Shown: positions 26,028 to 34,921, counted from the stretch's first letter. The stretch: DNA of 64,000 nt from Sporomusaceae bacterium UBA7701 (GCA_002482545.1 DLGF01000015.1:1-64000); one strand, 5' to 3'. Numbers and translations: made by a program. The notes: generated from the sequence alone by a model not told the origin.

Positions 26028-26330
26028 AGCTCTTGGTGGCCTCCTTCATTTAATAGTTTCGGATTAAATTTATAGTGTCTACCTGCTACATCATATGAAG
26101 AGCTGCAACATAATGTTACCTGAGGTCAACACCTCTAAGGGGAAGAGAATACAGCTTTTTTTGACCGGCCGCCGCTCTATTTTCCGGTTTGGTCCCGCAT
26201 GAATTCGCCGTGCCGGATCGGCCGGCACGGCCATAAAAGGTAAGAAGGAAAAGCGGTGTTCATCCCGAATTTAATACAGCGAGCCTTCTGATGCATGGCC
26301 CAAAACACTGACGAACGGATAGGAGGCCGC
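26028..26330. other. Divergent intergenic region
   Basis: This 303-bp gap separates two outward-facing small genes. It holds one 9-bp stem GCCGTGCCG (26207-26215)/CGGCACGGC (26223-26231) without a T-run. No convincing promoter pair or gene is seen. Confidence 0.5.
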
Positions 26331-26582
26331 ATGGAATTTAGTCAATATACCAGTATAATCGCGATGGGATTCGTAGTATGGCTGGCGATCGCCGTCGGAA
26401 CAAGCGTGTCCCGCAACAGTGAGCGGTTCCTGGCTTATATGGCCGCTTTGCTGTTTTGCCTGATCGGAACTTCCGAAATCATGATGATAAAACCGATCGC
26501 GTTCTTTTTCACGGTGGGCGGCGTGTTTGCGTTTTGCTACATCGTAGCCCGCGCTATTCCCATCATGCGGATGAAAAAGTAA
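26331..26582 (+). CDS. Small membrane protein, hypothetical
   Basis: This 83-residue protein has two or three hydrophobic segments (SIIAMGFVVWLAIAVGTSV, FLAYMAALLFCLIG, FFFTVGGVFAFCYIV) and a basic C-terminus. GGAGG with CCGC spacing fixes the ATG at 26331. No family is recognised. Confidence 0.6.
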   Translation: MEFSQYTSIIAMGFVVWLAIAVGTSVSRNSERFLAYMAALLFCLIGTSEIMMIKPIAFFFTVGGVFAFCYIVARAIPIMRMKK

Positions 26583-26606
26583 TGCCGGCCATTTATCTGG
26601 CCTGAG

Positions 26607-26665
26607 CCCTCCGGATGAAGAGCTTGTGCGGATACTGCGCAAAGCTCGGCCCGGAGGGTGTTTAA
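26607..26665 (+). terminator. Probable terminator with long bipartite stem
   Basis: CCCTCCGG (26607-26614) pairs with CCGGAGGG (26651-26658). An inner AGAGCTT/AAGCTC pairing extends the arm, followed by TGTTTAATTTGG. Confidence 0.6.
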
Positions 26666-26792
26666 TTTGGTTTTTTATCAGGTAACGGATAAAAATTATT
26701 AAAAAAAAATAAAAGTTAAAAAGGAATTTACGAAGCGATGGATAATACTACTAATAAGTGAATACGATCCAAATACAAAGGAGGAATTAACC

Positions 26793-27188
26793 ATGAAATT
26801 GGCCGATGTGATGCAGAGCGCCGACTGGAAGGCGGAAAAACATGTTCCGGTGATTGAAGCTCCGGAAAGCGTGAAGGCCGGGGAAAAACTGAATGTCCAG
26901 GTGACGGTGGGCAAGGAGATTTCTCATCCGAACACGACTGAGCACCATATTCGCTGGATCAAGCTGTATTTCAAACCGGAGGGCGGCAAGTTCGTTTATG
27001 AACTGGGCTCTTTTGAATTTGCCGCTCACGGCGAGTCGACGGACGGAGCGAACAAAGGACCGGCCTACACCGAGCCGGCAGCTGCGGTGACGGTTAAACT
27101 GGCAGGCTCCGGCACGCTGCTGGCGACGGCTTACTGTAATATTCACGGTTTGTGGGAAAGCTCGAAAGATATTCGGGTGGAAGGCTAA
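26793..27188 (+). CDS. Superoxide reductase (class II, neelaredoxin type)
   Basis: This 131-residue protein reduces superoxide to peroxide at a mononuclear Fe(His)4Cys centre. Ligand candidates are H17 (KHVPV), H45 and H51 (HPNTTEHHIRW), and C115 with H118 (CNIHG). The N-terminal desulforedoxin domain of class I enzymes is absent. AAAGGAGG precedes the ATG. Upstream, 26690-26704 matches the PerR-box consensus at 11 of 14 positions, in a very AT-rich setting. It is a typical oxygen-defence gene of anaerobes. Confidence 0.93.
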   Translation: MKLADVMQSADWKAEKHVPVIEAPESVKAGEKLNVQVTVGKEISHPNTTEHHIRWIKLYFKPEGGKFVYELGSFEFAAHGESTDGANKGPAYTEPAAAVTVKLAGSGTLLATAYCNIHGLWESSKDIRVEG

Positions 27189-27202
27189 GGGATGAAGAAA
27201 GG

Positions 27203-27230
27203 CCCCGGCATACCAATTTGCCGGGGTTTT
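27203..27230 (+). terminator. Intrinsic terminator
   Basis: CCCCGGCA (27203-27210)/TGCCGGGG (27219-27226), followed by TTTT, 14 bp after the superoxide reductase stop codon. Confidence 0.85.
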
Positions 27231-27417
27231 GCTTTTCCGGCGGGGTTTTGGTCCCGGGAAGCCTGCCGCGATCCGGAGGCGTTTTGCGTTCCTGCGCGGG
27301 GATAACGCCTGAAAAGTAGGCAGAATATTCCGAATGTGCGCCGTGAGGAGGAGAATGTTTCCCGGGGAGAGAATATGTTTCCACATTGCCGCCGCCTGGG
27401 TGGTGAGGAAAGAAGGG

Positions 27418-28662
27418 ATGAGATTGGCCTTTATTGTTAAAAAGTTCGGCGGCAGTTCGGTTGCCACGCCGGCCAAGATTATGGCGGTGGCCCGCCGGGT
27501 GCTCGAAGACACCGCCGCCGATGACCGAGTGGTGGTGGTGGTTTCAGCGATGGGGGATACCACCGACGAGCTGATCGCTTTGGCGAAAGCCGTGACCGGT
27601 AACCCTCACGGCCGGGAAATGGACATGCTGCTGGCCACGGGGGAACAGGTAACGGTGGCCTTGCTGGCGATGGCCTTTACCTCCCTGGGGCGCAAGGCGG
27701 TCTCCCTCACCGGGTTTCAAGCCGGGATCATGACGAACGGGGCGCACAACAAGGCGAAGATTGCGGGTATTGCGCCGGAGCGGGTATTGCGCGAATTGGA
27801 CAGGGGCAAAATTGTCATAGTGGCCGGTTTTCAGGGGATGACCAAAAGCGGCGATATCACGACGCTGGGAAGGGGCGGCTCGGATACTACGGCGGTAGCC
27901 CTGGCCGGGGCCATGAAAGCCGATGTATGCGAGATCTTCACCGACGTCGACGGGGTCTATTCGGCTGACCCCAGACTGGTTAAGACTGCCCGGCGGATGC
28001 GGGAAATTACCTATAATGAAATGCTGGAAATGGCCAGGCTGGGCGCGGTTGTGATGCAGCCGCGGGCCGTGGAGATGGGAAAGCGGCACGGTGTTCCCAT
28101 CCATGTCCGGTCAACTTTCATTCAGTTGCCGGGTACAATTATCAGGGAGGGCTATACAGTGGAAGAACGCGAATTTATTGTAAGAGGCGTAACCCATGAT
28201 ACCAATGTGGCGAAAATTGCGGTGCTGGGGGTCCCGGACCGCCCGGGGGTGGCTTATCGGATTTTCTCCGAACTGGCTGAGGCCAACATCGATGTGGATA
28301 TGATTGTCCAGAGCATACGAAACGCCGACAAAAATATCAACGACATCGTCTTTACCATTGCCAAGCCGGACCTGCCGGTCGCCCGGGCCATTGTCGATAA
28401 ACTGGGGCAGGAGATGTCGTTCATCGGCGTAATCGCCGAAGAAAATGTCGCCAAGGTATCGGTGGTCGGCGCCGGAATGTACGGCAGCCCCGGGATTGCG
28501 GCCGCGATGTTCGGGGCCCTCGGCGAGGCGGGCATCAATATTGAAGTCATCAGCACCTCGGAAATCAGCATATCCTGTCTCATTAGCGCCGAGAAAGTCC
28601 AAGACGCAGTGACCGCCATTCATAACCGTTTCTTTCGCGAGGACGACGACAGCAATCTGTAG
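27418..28662 (+). CDS. Aspartate kinase with C-terminal ACT domains
   Basis: This protein of about 414 residues phosphorylates aspartate, the first step to lysine, threonine, methionine and diaminopimelate. The kinase domain has KKFGGSSVA and TTLGRGGSDTTAVALA. Two ACT domains (from about residue 265) should give amino-acid feedback. The ATG at 27418 starts the conserved region; the frame is open back to 27334 but no better ribosome site is there. No lysine riboswitch is evident upstream. Confidence 0.94.
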   Translation: MRLAFIVKKFGGSSVATPAKIMAVARRVLEDTAADDRVVVVVSAMGDTTDELIALAKAVTGNPHGREMDMLLATGEQVTVALLAMAFTSLGRKAVSLTGFQAGIMTNGAHNKAKIAGIAPERVLRELDRGKIVIVAGFQGMTKSGDITTLGRGGSDTTAVALAGAMKADVCEIFTDVDGVYSADPRLVKTARRMREITYNEMLEMARLGAVVMQPRAVEMGKRHGVPIHVRSTFIQLPGTIIREGYTVEEREFIVRGVTHDTNVAKIAVLGVPDRPGVAYRIFSELAEANIDVDMIVQSIRNADKNINDIVFTIAKPDLPVARAIVDKLGQEMSFIGVIAEENVAKVSVVGAGMYGSPGIAAAMFGALGEAGINIEVISTSEISISCLISAEKVQDAVTAIHNRFFREDDDSNL

Positions 28663-28678
28663 CCCGGAATAGAGAAAT

Positions 28679-28698
28679 GCGCCGCCAAGGCGCTTTTT
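28679..28698 (+). terminator. Intrinsic terminator
   Basis: GCGCC (28679-28683)/GGCGC (28689-28693), followed by TTTTTCT. Confidence 0.75.
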
Positions 28699-29056
28699 CT
28701 ATTCATTCTATATTATATTATGTTAATTAAATTATATGAAAATATTATCGAATATAGTTGATGTGGCAACATATAACAACGATATTTCAATAAAAATATG
28801 AAGGAATTATGTAAATTAAATCGAATTACTCCTACACCAAAGAAAAAAGCTTATCATCGTGACCGACCGCGGAAGACTTAACCCTTAAGAACGCCGCGCG
28901 AGGAAACGTTATAAGATAGCCTGGCCGGGCATCGGAGAACGGCGTTGTGAGGAAACTTGGACACTCATGCCAAAGCTCTTCGGTAAACGGCGGGTTATAG
29001 AGGTCACCGGTTCCGCATCTATAACATCCTAAATTTTACTGAGGAGGCACACACGA
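28699..29056. other. AT-rich upstream region and leader of the porin gene
   Basis: This 358-bp non-coding stretch starts with about 150 bp of very AT-rich DNA. A small dyad CTTAA-CCC-TTAAG lies at 28877-28889. AACGCCG (28890-28896) can pair with CGGCGTT (28940-28946). The gene's ribosome site, GAGGAGG, is at the end. It may be an UP-element-like region plus a structured 5' leader of a highly expressed outer-membrane gene; the promoter itself was not pinned down. Confidence 0.5.
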
Positions 29057-29938
29057 ATGAAGAAGCAACTTCTCGCCGCTGCTGTTCTGGCTGCTCTGAC
29101 CATCTCCACTGCTTCCGTATTTGCCGCTGCTCCTACCTTTTCCGGTGACGCCAACATCGAGTACAGCAAGAAATCCGACGAAAAAAGCGAACTCACCAAT
29201 CGCATCCGCCTGGCTATGGACAGCGAGATCGACAACAACATCTATCTCCATGGCCGCCTGGTTATGAACAACGACCTTGACAGACAAGGCACCGCTACCC
29301 CGGTTGGGAACGACAAAGGCGCTCAAATGGAACAATTGTATGTCGGCTTCAAAATGGACAACGCTGATCTGAAACTGGGCCGTCAACCGCTGTTCCTCGG
29401 CCATGGCCTGCTTTCCGACGTTAACGGCATCGGTGGCGCCCAAATCACTACTACTTTCGATAACGCCAACCTCATGGGCTTCTATGGCCGTGACAACGAC
29501 GTCGACGTCGCCGCCGCCGAGCTCGGCACCAGCATCGGCGACTGGAACCTGGGCGCCAGCTACCTGGATAAAGACGACACATACTACGGCGTCAACGCCA
29601 GCACCAAAGTGGCTCCGAACACGGTCCTCAACATGGAATACGTGAAGAACAACGACGCCAAAGCTTCCGGCTACTGGGCTGAAGTCAAAGTCGGCGACGC
29701 TGTCAAGAAAGGCGACTTCGACTACTCCCTCGGTTATGTGAAACTGGACGAGGGCGCGGTTGACGGCAACTATGTAACCGAAGGGAACATGGCCGGCAAC
29801 AAAGGCTTCCGGGTAAAAGCCAACTATGCGGTATCCGACAATTCGACCCTGACGGTTTACCAGGATCTGTTCAAACAAACCAGCAACAACGACATCACCA
29901 AGAACCGTACAGATGTAGAGTACGAAGTACGCTTCTAG
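29057..29938 (+). CDS. Outer-membrane beta-barrel porin
   Basis: This 293-residue protein has a signal peptide (MKKQLLAAAVLAALTISTASVFA, cleaved near AAPTF; 23 residues). It continues as alternating amphipathic strands rich in Asp, Asn, Gly and Tyr, with the porin-like phrase DLKLGRQPLFLGHGLL. It ends in the residues EVRF, a C-terminal Phe as recognised by the BAM machinery. No SLH domain is present. Codon choice is strikingly biased to C- and G-ending codons compared with its neighbours, suggesting high expression. It supports a diderm cell envelope. Confidence 0.88.
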   Translation: MKKQLLAAAVLAALTISTASVFAAAPTFSGDANIEYSKKSDEKSELTNRIRLAMDSEIDNNIYLHGRLVMNNDLDRQGTATPVGNDKGAQMEQLYVGFKMDNADLKLGRQPLFLGHGLLSDVNGIGGAQITTTFDNANLMGFYGRDNDVDVAAAELGTSIGDWNLGASYLDKDDTYYGVNASTKVAPNTVLNMEYVKNNDAKASGYWAEVKVGDAVKKGDFDYSLGYVKLDEGAVDGNYVTEGNMAGNKGFRVKANYAVSDNSTLTVYQDLFKQTSNNDITKNRTDVEYEVRF

Positions 29939-29954
29939 GCACGCAGTTTTGCGG

Positions 29955-29980
29955 GGCAGCCCTCACGGGCTGCCTCTTTT
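29955..29980 (+). terminator. Intrinsic terminator
   Basis: GGCAGCCC (29955-29962)/GGGCTGCC (29967-29974) with a TCAC loop and TCTTTT, just after the porin gene. Confidence 0.9.
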
Positions 29981-30013
29981 GCGTTTGGCGGGCGTTTCGC
30001 CAGATTTTTCATC

Positions 30014-30042
30014 GTATGTAATGATGCATTTATGCCATTCTA
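30014..30042 (+). promoter_or_regulatory. Sigma-G/F-type forespore promoter
   Basis: GTATG (30014-30018), a 17-bp spacer and CATTCTA (30036-30042) fit the forespore consensus GnATR and CATnnTA, 40 bp ahead of the spore protein start. Confidence 0.65.
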
Positions 30043-30082
30043 TAAATGGGTACCCAAATAAAAAAACGGGAGGTTTTGCGTA

Positions 30083-30346
30083 ATGTCGAGGAGTCGTAAG
30101 CCTGTGAATCCCGCTGCCCAGCAAGCGCTCGACCGGCTGAAAGTGGAAACCGCTGCCGAAATCGGCTTAACCAATTATCAGAACACTTACAAGGGTGCCT
30201 TGACGTCTGCGGATAACGGCCGGGTCGGCGGCCACATGGTCCGGAAGATGATCCAGGCCCAGGAACAGCAATTCGGCGGCGGACAAGCCGGCGGCCAGCA
30301 AGGCGGCAATCAAGCTTTGACCACGAAGAGCAATCTCAACAACTAA
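30083..30346 (+). CDS. Alpha/beta-type small acid-soluble spore protein
   Basis: This 87-residue DNA-protecting spore protein has NPAAQQALDRLKVETAAEIG (the GPR-protease-site region), then TSADNGRVGGHMVRKMI, both standard for the family. The Gly/Gln-rich tail makes it longer than the usual 60-70 residues. A sigma-G-like promoter and a GGGAGG site precede the ATG. It shows the organism makes endospores. Confidence 0.93.
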   Translation: MSRSRKPVNPAAQQALDRLKVETAAEIGLTNYQNTYKGALTSADNGRVGGHMVRKMIQAQEQQFGGGQAGGQQGGNQALTTKSNLNN

Positions 30347-30352
30347 CCCAGG

Positions 30353-30379
30353 GCAGGCCAGACGGCCTGCTTTCCTTTT
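30353..30379 (+). terminator. Intrinsic terminator
   Basis: GCAGGCC (30353-30359)/GGCCTGC (30364-30370) with an AGAC loop, then TTTCCTTTT. Confidence 0.85.
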
Positions 30380-30449
30380 GGCTGTTTCGAGAGGAAAACG
30401 GCGGTTCATACAGAATGTGATATTTAGAAAAAATTCTTTGAGGTGGTTT

Positions 30450-30914
30450 ATGCCAGTCAAATGGCTGAGTGAAACCGAGGCGATCGCTTATCTGGCGGGA
30501 TGCGGGGAGGGGCGCCTCGCGACCGGCGGCGCGGATGGCCAGCCCTATGTCGTGCCGCTCAATTATGTCCTGCACGACGGCCAGATCTACTTTCATTGTG
30601 CCCCTAGCGGCCGCAAGCTGGACAATATCGCGGCCAACGACCGGGTATGCTTTGAGGTCAGCGAGCGGGAGAAGTACATAATTGCCGAAACGCCCTGCGA
30701 GAGCGCCACCCGTTTTGTGTCGGTGCTGGTCTTCGGCCGGGCGCGGCTGGTATTTTGCAAGCGGAAAAAGGCGGAGGTCCTGAATGCTCTCCTGGCCAAA
30801 TTCGCCGGCGACGGGAAATTCAGGCCGGTTGATGAAGTTATGGCCGCCGGCTGTGCGGTGGTGGCCCTCAGTATCGACAAAATCAGCGGCAAGCGGAGTG
30901 TCGATCCGGAATGA
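30450..30914 (+). CDS. Pyridoxamine 5'-phosphate oxidase-family flavin-binding protein
   Basis: This 154-residue split-barrel protein resembles the NimA/FMN-binding group (LATGGADGQPYVVPLNYVLHDGQIYFHCAPSGRKLDNI). Such proteins bind FMN, heme or F420 and include nitroimidazole reductases; the role here is unknown. The ATG at 30450 follows TTGAGGTGG. It is monocistronic. Confidence 0.85.
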   Translation: MPVKWLSETEAIAYLAGCGEGRLATGGADGQPYVVPLNYVLHDGQIYFHCAPSGRKLDNIAANDRVCFEVSEREKYIIAETPCESATRFVSVLVFGRARLVFCKRKKAEVLNALLAKFAGDGKFRPVDEVMAAGCAVVALSIDKISGKRSVDPE

Positions 30915-31140
30915 GGCAAACTCCGCTTACGCCGAACCGGAGACGGCCAAAAGGGCGTCGTCCATGACGCTTGCCGGCCGGGGCCCCTTCCACAGGGCGT
31001 CGGAGCCTGGCTGCGGTTGCCTTTATCCTTAGGAAAATCATGCCTTTTGGGTGGGATAAAAAAAGGATTTTTATTATTTATAGGAAATTTTAACATGGTT
31101 AAAACTATTCAGAGAGAAATTGGAAAGGAAGTGGCACTTT

Positions 31141-32433
31141 TTGGCTACGGAGCTGATCAAAAATCTGGCCCGGCATGTAGGTGGCGAGGTCACCATCCAA
31201 GGCTGGCTGTATAACGTCCGGTCCTCGGGGAAAATCAGGTTCCTCATTGTCCGGGATGGCAGCGGGATGGTCCAGGGGGTCATGGTCAAGCAGGAAGTTG
31301 GCGATGAATTGTTCGAACTGGCCAATACCCTTACCCAGGAGAGTTCGCTGAAATTGACCGGTGTGGTGCGGGAAGAGCCGAGGTCGATAGGCGGTTTTGA
31401 GTTGCAGGTCACCGGCCTCGAAGTCGTCAGTGTCGCGGAGGAATACCCGATCACCCATAAGGAGCACGGGGTCGACTTCCTTGCTGAGCGGCGCCATCTC
31501 TGGATCCGTACACCGCGTCAGAACGCCATTTTGCGGATCCGGTCCGAAATTGAGCACGCCTTCCGCGACTTCTTCTATCAGCGCGACTTTGTGCTGGCTG
31601 ATTCGCCGATCATCACCCCGGCGGCCTGCGAGGGGACGACCACGCTGTTCGAACTGGATTATCACGGCGAGAAGGCCTTTCTGTCCCAGAGCGGACAGCT
31701 TTATAATGAAGCTACGGCGGCTGCGCTTGGCCGTATTTATTGTTTCGGTCCGACTTTCCGGGCGGAAAAGTCGAAAACCCGCCGGCATCTGTTGGAGTTT
31801 TGGATGATCGAGGCCGAAATGGCTTATTTCGATGTCGACGACAATATGAAGCTGCAGGAAGAAATGGTGTTTTACGTTATTCAGCGGGTTCTGGAAAGGT
31901 GCCGCCAAGAGCTGAAAACTCTGGAGAGGGACGTTTCCAAGCTCGAGAATATCAAGCTGCCTTTCCCGCGGATCAGCTATACCGAGGCGGTGGAGCTCCT
32001 CAAGAAGGCGGGCCAGGAATTCGAATGGGGCGACGACTTTGGCGCGCCGCATGAAACGATCATCGGCAGCCACTTCGACGCTCCGGTATTTGTCCATCGC
32101 TATCCCACGGTGATCAAAGCCTTCTATATGAAGCCCGATCCGAACGACCCGAAGGTCGTTCTGGGAGCCGATCTGCTTGCTCCCGAAGGCTATGGCGAAG
32201 TCATCGGCGGCGGCCAGCGGATTGACGATCTGGCTCTCCTGGAAAAGCGCATCGACGAGCACCAACTGCCCCGCGAAGCTTTCGAGTGGTATCTCGACCT
32301 TCGCCGGTACGGCTCGGTGCCGCACTCCGGATTCGGCTTGGGCATCGAACGCACCGTGGCCTGGATTTGCGGCCTGGATCACATTCGCGAAACCATTCCC
32401 TTCCCGCGGATGCTTCACAAGATGTATCCTTGA
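31141..32433 (+). CDS. asnS: Asparaginyl-tRNA synthetase
   Basis: This class IIb synthetase of about 430 residues charges tRNA-Asn. It has an N-terminal OB-fold (GGEVTIQGWLYNVRSSGKIRF), motif 2 with GPTFRAEKSKTRRHLLEFWMIEAEMA and motif 3 GFGLGIERTVAW. A TTG at 31141 with AAGGAAGTG 7 nt upstream is the best start; another TTG at 31120 lacks spacing. No T-box leader was found in the 226 bp upstream. Confidence 0.94.
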   Translation: MATELIKNLARHVGGEVTIQGWLYNVRSSGKIRFLIVRDGSGMVQGVMVKQEVGDELFELANTLTQESSLKLTGVVREEPRSIGGFELQVTGLEVVSVAEEYPITHKEHGVDFLAERRHLWIRTPRQNAILRIRSEIEHAFRDFFYQRDFVLADSPIITPAACEGTTTLFELDYHGEKAFLSQSGQLYNEATAAALGRIYCFGPTFRAEKSKTRRHLLEFWMIEAEMAYFDVDDNMKLQEEMVFYVIQRVLERCRQELKTLERDVSKLENIKLPFPRISYTEAVELLKKAGQEFEWGDDFGAPHETIIGSHFDAPVFVHRYPTVIKAFYMKPDPNDPKVVLGADLLAPEGYGEVIGGGQRIDDLALLEKRIDEHQLPREAFEWYLDLRRYGSVPHSGFGLGIERTVAWICGLDHIRETIPFPRMLHKMYP

Positions 32434-32483
32434 TCGGGCGAATGGCATTTTCCGAAAATTTCGCCGGTTACGGCAGGAAAATA

Positions 32484-32513
32484 TTGCAATGCGTTTAATG
32501 TATATTGTATACT
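32484..32513 (+). promoter_or_regulatory. Promoter with embedded dyad GTATA-N3-TATAC
   Basis: TTGCAA (32484-32489), an 18-bp spacer and TATACT (32508-32513) form a sigma-A promoter. Its -10 region is overlapped by the dyad GTATA-TTG-TATAC (32500-32512). A near-copy of the surrounding 26 bp precedes the gene at 40040-41389. Confidence 0.6.
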
Positions 32514-32544
32514 GATTTTTTGGGTAACAAAGGAGGAGATTGAT

Positions 32545-33789
32545 ATGGCTTTTTCCATGGTTGCATCTCATTCGCGCGGCAAGTCTGCCGCTGATAAAAT
32601 TTTCGGCGCCAGCGCGGCCGCCAACGCCGCCAAGGCGAAATTCGGCAAGGCAGCGGTAACCGACGCCACGATCGGCGCCATTCTCGACGACAACGAAGCC
32701 CTGGTGTGCCTGCCGACGGTTGAGAAAGTTTTCCGCAGTCTGCCGATGCCTGATATTATCGCCTACGCGCCGATCGCCGGTCTGCCCGGTTATCTGGAGA
32801 CCGTCATTGAAGCCGCCTTCCTGAACAACAAACCGGAAGCGTACATGAAGGCGGTCGCCACTTCCGGCGGCTCCGGCGCTATTCACCACGCCATCTGGAA
32901 TTACAGCGAGGTGGGTCAAACCATCCTCACTTCCGACTGGCACTGGGACCCCTACCGGGTTTTGGCCGACGGCCTGCTGCGCAAACTGGACACCTTCGAA
33001 TACTTCGACGACAAGCTGCAGTTCAACGTGCAGTCGCTGGAAAAAAAGGTCGGCGAGCTCCTCGCCAGGCAGGACAGCCTGCTGCTGATTATCAATACCC
33101 CGGCCCATAATCCGGTGGGCTATAGTCTGAGCGACGGCGACTGGGATGCGGTGCTCGACGTCCTGAAGAAAGCGGCGAAGAACGACAAGAAGATTACTCT
33201 GTTCGTCGACGTTGCTTATCTGGATTACTCGGGTGAGAAAAACGCCTGCCGCGCCTTTATGAAAAAATTCGGCAACCTGCCGAGCAATATCCTTGTCATC
33301 GTCGGCTACAGCATGTCGAAGGGCTTTACCGTTTACGGCATGCGGACCGGGGCGATGATCGGCCTTTCCTCCGATCAGGCGATTGCCGAGGAGTTCCAGA
33401 ACATCAACCAATACACCAGCCGGGCGACCTGGTCCAATATCAACCGCGGAGCCATGACCGTGCTGACAACCATCTATAAGGATAAGGAACTCCTGACCCA
33501 ACTGGAAGGAGAGCGTGACCATTACTACAAGAAGATCAAGGAACGCGCCGATATCTTCGCCGCTGAAGCGAAAGCCGTCAACTTGACCACGCTGCCCTAT
33601 ATCGCCGGTTTCTTCCTCTCGATCGCCAGCGGCAATCCCGAGGCGGTATGCACCAAGCTTCACGACGACAACATTTTCGCCGTTCCCCTCGCCAAAGGCG
33701 TCCGTGTTGCGCTTTGCGCCATCCCTGCGGCTAAAGTCAAGGGAATGGCCGGCAAAATCGCCAACGCGCTCGCCGCGGTCGAAAAATAA
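32545..33789 (+). CDS. Class I/II pyridoxal-phosphate aminotransferase (aspartate/aromatic type)
   Basis: This 414-residue enzyme has the fold-type I layout: GLPGYLETVIEAAF near the N-terminus, NTPAHNPVGYSLSDGDW, VDVAYLDYSG, and K259 in SMSKGFTVYGMRTG as the probable Schiff-base lysine. It transfers amino groups, perhaps between aspartate or an aromatic amino acid and a 2-oxo acid. AAAGGAGG precedes the ATG. The dyad at its promoter links its regulation to the carboxyltransferase gene at 40040-41389, hinting at oxaloacetate/aspartate metabolism. Confidence 0.88.
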   Translation: MAFSMVASHSRGKSAADKIFGASAAANAAKAKFGKAAVTDATIGAILDDNEALVCLPTVEKVFRSLPMPDIIAYAPIAGLPGYLETVIEAAFLNNKPEAYMKAVATSGGSGAIHHAIWNYSEVGQTILTSDWHWDPYRVLADGLLRKLDTFEYFDDKLQFNVQSLEKKVGELLARQDSLLLIINTPAHNPVGYSLSDGDWDAVLDVLKKAAKNDKKITLFVDVAYLDYSGEKNACRAFMKKFGNLPSNILVIVGYSMSKGFTVYGMRTGAMIGLSSDQAIAEEFQNINQYTSRATWSNINRGAMTVLTTIYKDKELLTQLEGERDHYYKKIKERADIFAAEAKAVNLTTLPYIAGFFLSIASGNPEAVCTKLHDDNIFAVPLAKGVRVALCAIPAAKVKGMAGKIANALAAVEK

Positions 33790-33796
33790 AAAATAG

Positions 33797-33830
33797 AGGC
33801 CGGCACACAGTTGTGCCGGCCTGTTCTTTT
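33797..33830 (+). terminator. Intrinsic terminator
   Basis: AGGCCGGCACA (33797-33807)/TGTGCCGGCCT (33812-33822), then GTTCTTTT. Confidence 0.92.
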
Positions 33831-33903
33831 CAAAAGGAAGAAATACCCTTACCATGTTGGCGCTCATCTGGTGATACTAACAGGTAAAGGAGGGCGACAA
33901 CCC

Positions 33904-34086
33904 ATGAGACATTGCCGTGATAATTGGATTGCGGGCACGACGCTGGAGTTTCCGCGAACCGGGTTCTGGGTGGTTCATGTTATCGGAGTGGCCTTGGTGT
34001 TTCTGCTTGGCATGCGTTTCGCCGTCCGCCGCGTCCCCCTTTCTTTTGCGGCCTACCGGCTTATCCGCATGCTGAGCCGCCGCTAG
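33904..34086 (+). CDS. Small single-span membrane protein, hypothetical
   Basis: This 60-residue peptide has one hydrophobic helix (FWVVHVIGVALVFLLGM) flanked by basic residues. AAAGGAGGG precedes the ATG and a perfect 14-bp terminator follows, which supports a real gene. No family is recognised. Confidence 0.6.
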   Translation: MRHCRDNWIAGTTLEFPRTGFWVVHVIGVALVFLLGMRFAVRRVPLSFAAYRLIRMLSRR

Positions 34087-34091
34087 CGGGA

Positions 34092-34123
34092 GAAAAGGAG
34101 TGAACTGGTGTTCACTCCTTTTC
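34092..34123 (+). terminator. Stem-loop terminator
   Basis: GAAAAGGAGTGAAC (34092-34105) pairs perfectly with GTTCACTCCTTTTC (34110-34123) around TGGT. Confidence 0.85.
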
Positions 34124-34294
34124 GCTATCTATGCGGAAACAGGATGCTCCCCGGAGCGGCAGCCGCCGCAGGGCCCGGCGCAAACCGGTTTTTCTTAGGG
34201 TAAAATAATGAGGATGTCTGGCATTTTATGGCCAAATCCGGTATACTTATATGTTGGACGTACTTAGTTATTTTCGCATAATTGGGGGGCTATT

Positions 34295-34921
34295 ATGTTT
34301 CGGCTGAAACCACGTGAGGACAAATTCTTCGAACTGTTTTCCGAAAGCACCCGTCTAGTACGCAAAGGCGCCTATGCCCTGCATGAGACGATGAAGGATT
34401 ATACCAATCTTGAGCAGCACATGCAGTATATCTCCGATGTCGAGCATGAAGCCGACGATGTCAATGACGAGATTATCGATTTGCTAAACCGGACCTTTAT
34501 CACCCCTTGGGACCGGGAAGACATTTATGCCCTGGCCACCATGCTGGATGATGTTGTCGATTTTCTCCAGGGAACGACCGAGAGGATGGTGCTCTACCGC
34601 ACCGGCAAGCCGTCGCCCGGCGCCATCGAGCTGGGACGCCTGCTGGTCGACTGTACCGAGGAGATGGTAAAGGCGTTTGATCTGTTGAAGAATATCGCCA
34701 GCAACCGGGATAAGATTCTGGATTGCACCCGTAAGATCGTAGTTTTGGAGAGCGAAGGCGACCGGTTGTACCGGCAGGAGATTGCCCATCTTTTTGCGAC
34801 TTGTCCCGATCCGGTGCAGATCATCAAGTGGAAAGAGGTTCTCGAACACCTGGAGGAAACTCTGGACCACTGTGAAAGGATCGCCGATCAGCTCCGGGGC
34901 GTGGTTATGAAATATGCCTGA
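34295..34921 (+). CDS. DUF47/PhoU-like phosphate transport accessory protein
   Basis: This 208-residue, all-helical protein has repeated acidic motifs (YISDVEHEADDVNDEI, then VVLESEGDRLYRQEI) as in the DUF47 proteins that accompany Pit transporters. It probably controls Pit activity. GGGGGG precedes the ATG. Its last 8 bp overlap the Pit gene, so the two are translationally coupled. Confidence 0.9.
   Translation: MFRLKPREDKFFELFSESTRLVRKGAYALHETMKDYTNLEQHMQYISDVEHEADDVNDEIIDLLNRTFITPWDREDIYALATMLDDVVDFLQGTTERMVLYRTGKPSPGAIELGRLLVDCTEEMVKAFDLLKNIASNRDKILDCTRKIVVLESEGDRLYRQEIAHLFATCPDPVQIIKWKEVLEHLEETLDHCERIADQLRGVVMKYA

Noticed and set aside
27240..27417. Lysine riboswitch upstream of aspartate kinase
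   Set aside because: The gap is too short and no conserved L-box elements are visible.
30915..31140. T-box leader upstream of asnS
   Set aside because: No T-box sequence or terminator/antiterminator pair could be found.
31105..33867. 920-codon open frame on the minus strand
   Set aside because: Shadow of asnS and the aminotransferase gene in GC-rich DNA; no ribosome site or family motif.
34254..34282. TTGGAC-17-CATAAT promoter before the DUF47/pit genes
   Set aside because: Its predicted start would fall within the ribosome-binding site, leaving no room for translation initiation.
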